This document shows positions 60,236-60,253 of a stretch of DNA of 60,253 nucleotides, one piece after another. Position 1 is the stretch's first letter; every line of letters begins with the position of its first letter. The translations under genes and the position numbers were made by a program. Source of the DNA: Clostridiaceae bacterium (GTDB taxonomy: Bacteria > Bacillota > Clostridia > Lachnospirales > Lachnospiraceae). Below the pieces are notes generated by a model that saw nothing but the letters and a program-made list of their open reading frames with translations, searched no databases and was not told the origin of the DNA. The stretch spans positions 1 to 60,253 of the forward strand of contig CAJSZV010000027.1 of NCBI GenBank assembly GCA_910574345.1, written 5' to 3'.

Positions 60236-60253
60236 TCCTCTCGTTTTACTCTT

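Noticed and set aside
1-60253. tRNA or rRNA genes
   Set aside because: No cloverleaf or rRNA segment was recognised by eye; a tRNA scan was not possible.

Overview
The window looks like chromosome of a gut Clostridia bacterium (probably Lachnospiraceae): strong AGGAGG-type ribosome binding sites, Firmicutes-type promoters, and flanking genes (DUF5688 protein, ParB-like protein, SUKH protein, DUF3560-like protein) of the kind found in integrative elements of that family. The assignment is inference from protein style, not from a marker gene. A complete-looking ~51.5 kb temperate myovirus prophage is inserted in it.

Boundaries. The prophage can be placed to the base. It runs from an AA at 5130-5131 to an AA at 56663-56664 and splits a host lipoprotein gene (5' part 4001-5131, 3' part 56665-57219) exactly between codons. 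Joining the host halves restores one 561-codon frame. Joining the phage ends gives a near-perfect palindrome of about 35 bp per arm centred on that AA, the form expected of attP for the large serine recombinase encoded at the left end.

Layout. 5236-9085 (minus strand): serine integrase, three small genes, CI-like repressor. 9104-9200: back-to-back consensus promoters. 9243-15150: early genes, including a PAPS-reductase-like enzyme, a Dam methylase, and a diversity-generating retroelement (DGR) target protein. 15481-16859: a TubRZC-like partition cassette (10-bp iterons, winged-helix TubR, tubulin GTPase TubZ). 16879-25007: replication (replisome organiser, DnaC-type loader, SSB), a radical-SAM-like gene, a second adenine methylase, small proteins and a late regulator. 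25243-25806: a catalytic-domain-only tyrosine recombinase. 26154-34550: lambda-type packaging and head genes (Nu1, GpA, portal, ClpP-like protease with nested scaffold, gpD, gpE). 34560-47567: P2-type contractile tail (sheath, tube, frameshifted chaperone, tape measure, X/D/V/U/W/J/I). 48116-51221: DGR core (target, Avd, template repeat, reverse transcriptase). 51269-53606: lysis genes. 53700-54160: a noncoding transcription unit made of three ~150-nt repeats with its own promoter and terminator. 54158-56598: AT-rich accessory cassette with HTH proteins.

How it fits together. Template repeat 49699-49813 differs from target 1 (49034-49148) at 8 bases and from target 2 (14259-14363) at 7; all 15 differences fall on template adenines. 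One DGR therefore diversifies two lectin-fold proteins, one in the tail region and one 35 kb away among early genes. TubRZC plus a small tyrosine recombinase suggest the phage can also be kept as a replicon, beside integrating.

Blemishes. Several genes are broken by single-base runs (2820, 18836, 57650), one by an in-frame amber codon (21586), and the tape-measure start codon reads TCG. They mean either decay or assembly error.
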